DNA of 5,898 bases, taken from NCBI GenBank assembly GCA_005772945.1, contig SXIE01000300.1, positions 1 to 5,898 of the forward strand, in the 5' to 3' direction. Below, one piece after another: positions 5,790-5,898 of this stretch; position 1 is the first letter of the stretch, and each line of letters starts with the position of its first letter. Below the pieces are notes generated by a model. That model was not told the origin of the DNA, ran no database searches, and saw nothing but the letters and a program-made list of their open reading frames with translations. The DNA comes from Pseudomonadota bacterium (GTDB taxonomy: Bacteria > Myxococcota > UBA9042 > PHBI01). The translations under genes were made by a program, and so were the position numbers.

Positions 5790-5850
5790 GAGGTGAGTGA
5801 CGAGCGGCGAGGCGGCGATCCAAAACCTGGTCGTCGGCCTGCGCGTCAGA

Positions 5851-5898
5851 TCACTTCGGGGGCATACGCAGCGCGCCGTCGAGGCGGATCACCTCGCC
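5851..5898 (-). CDS. C-terminal end of a probable short-chain dehydrogenase/reductase (5' part outside window)
   Basis: Only the last 15 codons and the TGA (5853-5851) are present. They read GEVIRLDGALRMPPK. Classical SDR oxidoreductases (NAD(P)H-dependent, FabG-like Rossmann fold) usually end with a G-x-x-x-x-V/L-D-G-G/A motif followed by a few residues, and this tail fits that ending closely: the LDGA strand-turn followed by LRMPPK. The catalytic Ser-Tyr-Lys and the cofactor-binding Gly motif would lie beyond the right edge and cannot be checked. The gene is read in the same direction as the secreted protein and peptidase, 70 bp upstream of them, so read-through is possible. It could be any protein with a similar tail, but SDR is the best match. 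Confidence 0.6.
   Translation of the reverse strand, partial: GEVIRLDGALRMPPK

Noticed and set aside
5781..5850. Promoter for the minus-strand secreted protein (TTGGAT with TCACTC 17 bp later)
   Set aside because: The -10 matches the consensus at only one position, so it is indistinguishable from chance; the gene may instead be read from the SDR gene upstream.
1..5898. tRNA, rRNA, CRISPR arrays, insertion sequences, phage or defence genes
   Set aside because: No tRNA-like cloverleaf, spaced direct repeats, transposase motifs or terminal inverted repeats were seen by eye on either strand.

Overview
This is a GC-rich window whose coding sequences are tightly packed, with GC-ending codons. It looks like a Gram-negative bacterium: there is a maltose-type ABC importer with a periplasmic binding domain, secreted proteins and candidate lipoproteins. 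The Pro/Asp/Ala/Gly-rich tail on one secreted enzyme and the general style fit Myxococcota or a related deltaproteobacterial lineage. That placement is an impression, not something the sequence proves.

Left part (1-3639, + strand): a maltose/maltodextrin-type ABC importer operon. It starts inside a MalK-type ATPase (C-terminal half, TOBE domain), continues with one 755-residue polypeptide that joins a MalE-like binding protein to a MalF-like permease, and ends with a MalG permease. Both junctions are 4-bp ATGA overlaps, so the three products are probably translationally coupled. Because the binding domain is tethered to the permease, the transporter should be MalEF:MalG:MalK2 with one or more binding domains fixed at the membrane. 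The large periplasmic P2 insertion of E. coli MalF is absent.

Middle (3640-4557, + strand): two small genes encode paralogous helical proteins with lipoprotein-like N-termini (143 and 127 aa). They align without gaps over 78 residues at about 31% identity and each seems to hold a degenerate internal repeat. Their function is unknown. A TTGACA hexamer lies in the short gap before the first of them.

Right part (4594-5898, - strand): convergent to the lipoproteins, separated by a 36-bp gap with a 3 x 10-bp tandem repeat and a small hairpin. Read in the direction of transcription it holds the last 15 codons of a probable short-chain dehydrogenase/reductase (running off the window), a secreted 176-aa protein that may have an NTF2-like fold, and an M15-type peptidoglycan peptidase with an acidic Pro-rich tail. 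The peptidase's signal-peptide-like N-terminus can only be included if translation starts at a CTG that overlaps the preceding stop codon.

No RNA genes, CRISPR arrays, insertion sequences or phage genes are visible, and no gene-free stretch exceeds 300 bases. The most distinctive item is the MalE-MalF fusion; the paired lipoproteins are the best candidates for something undescribed.
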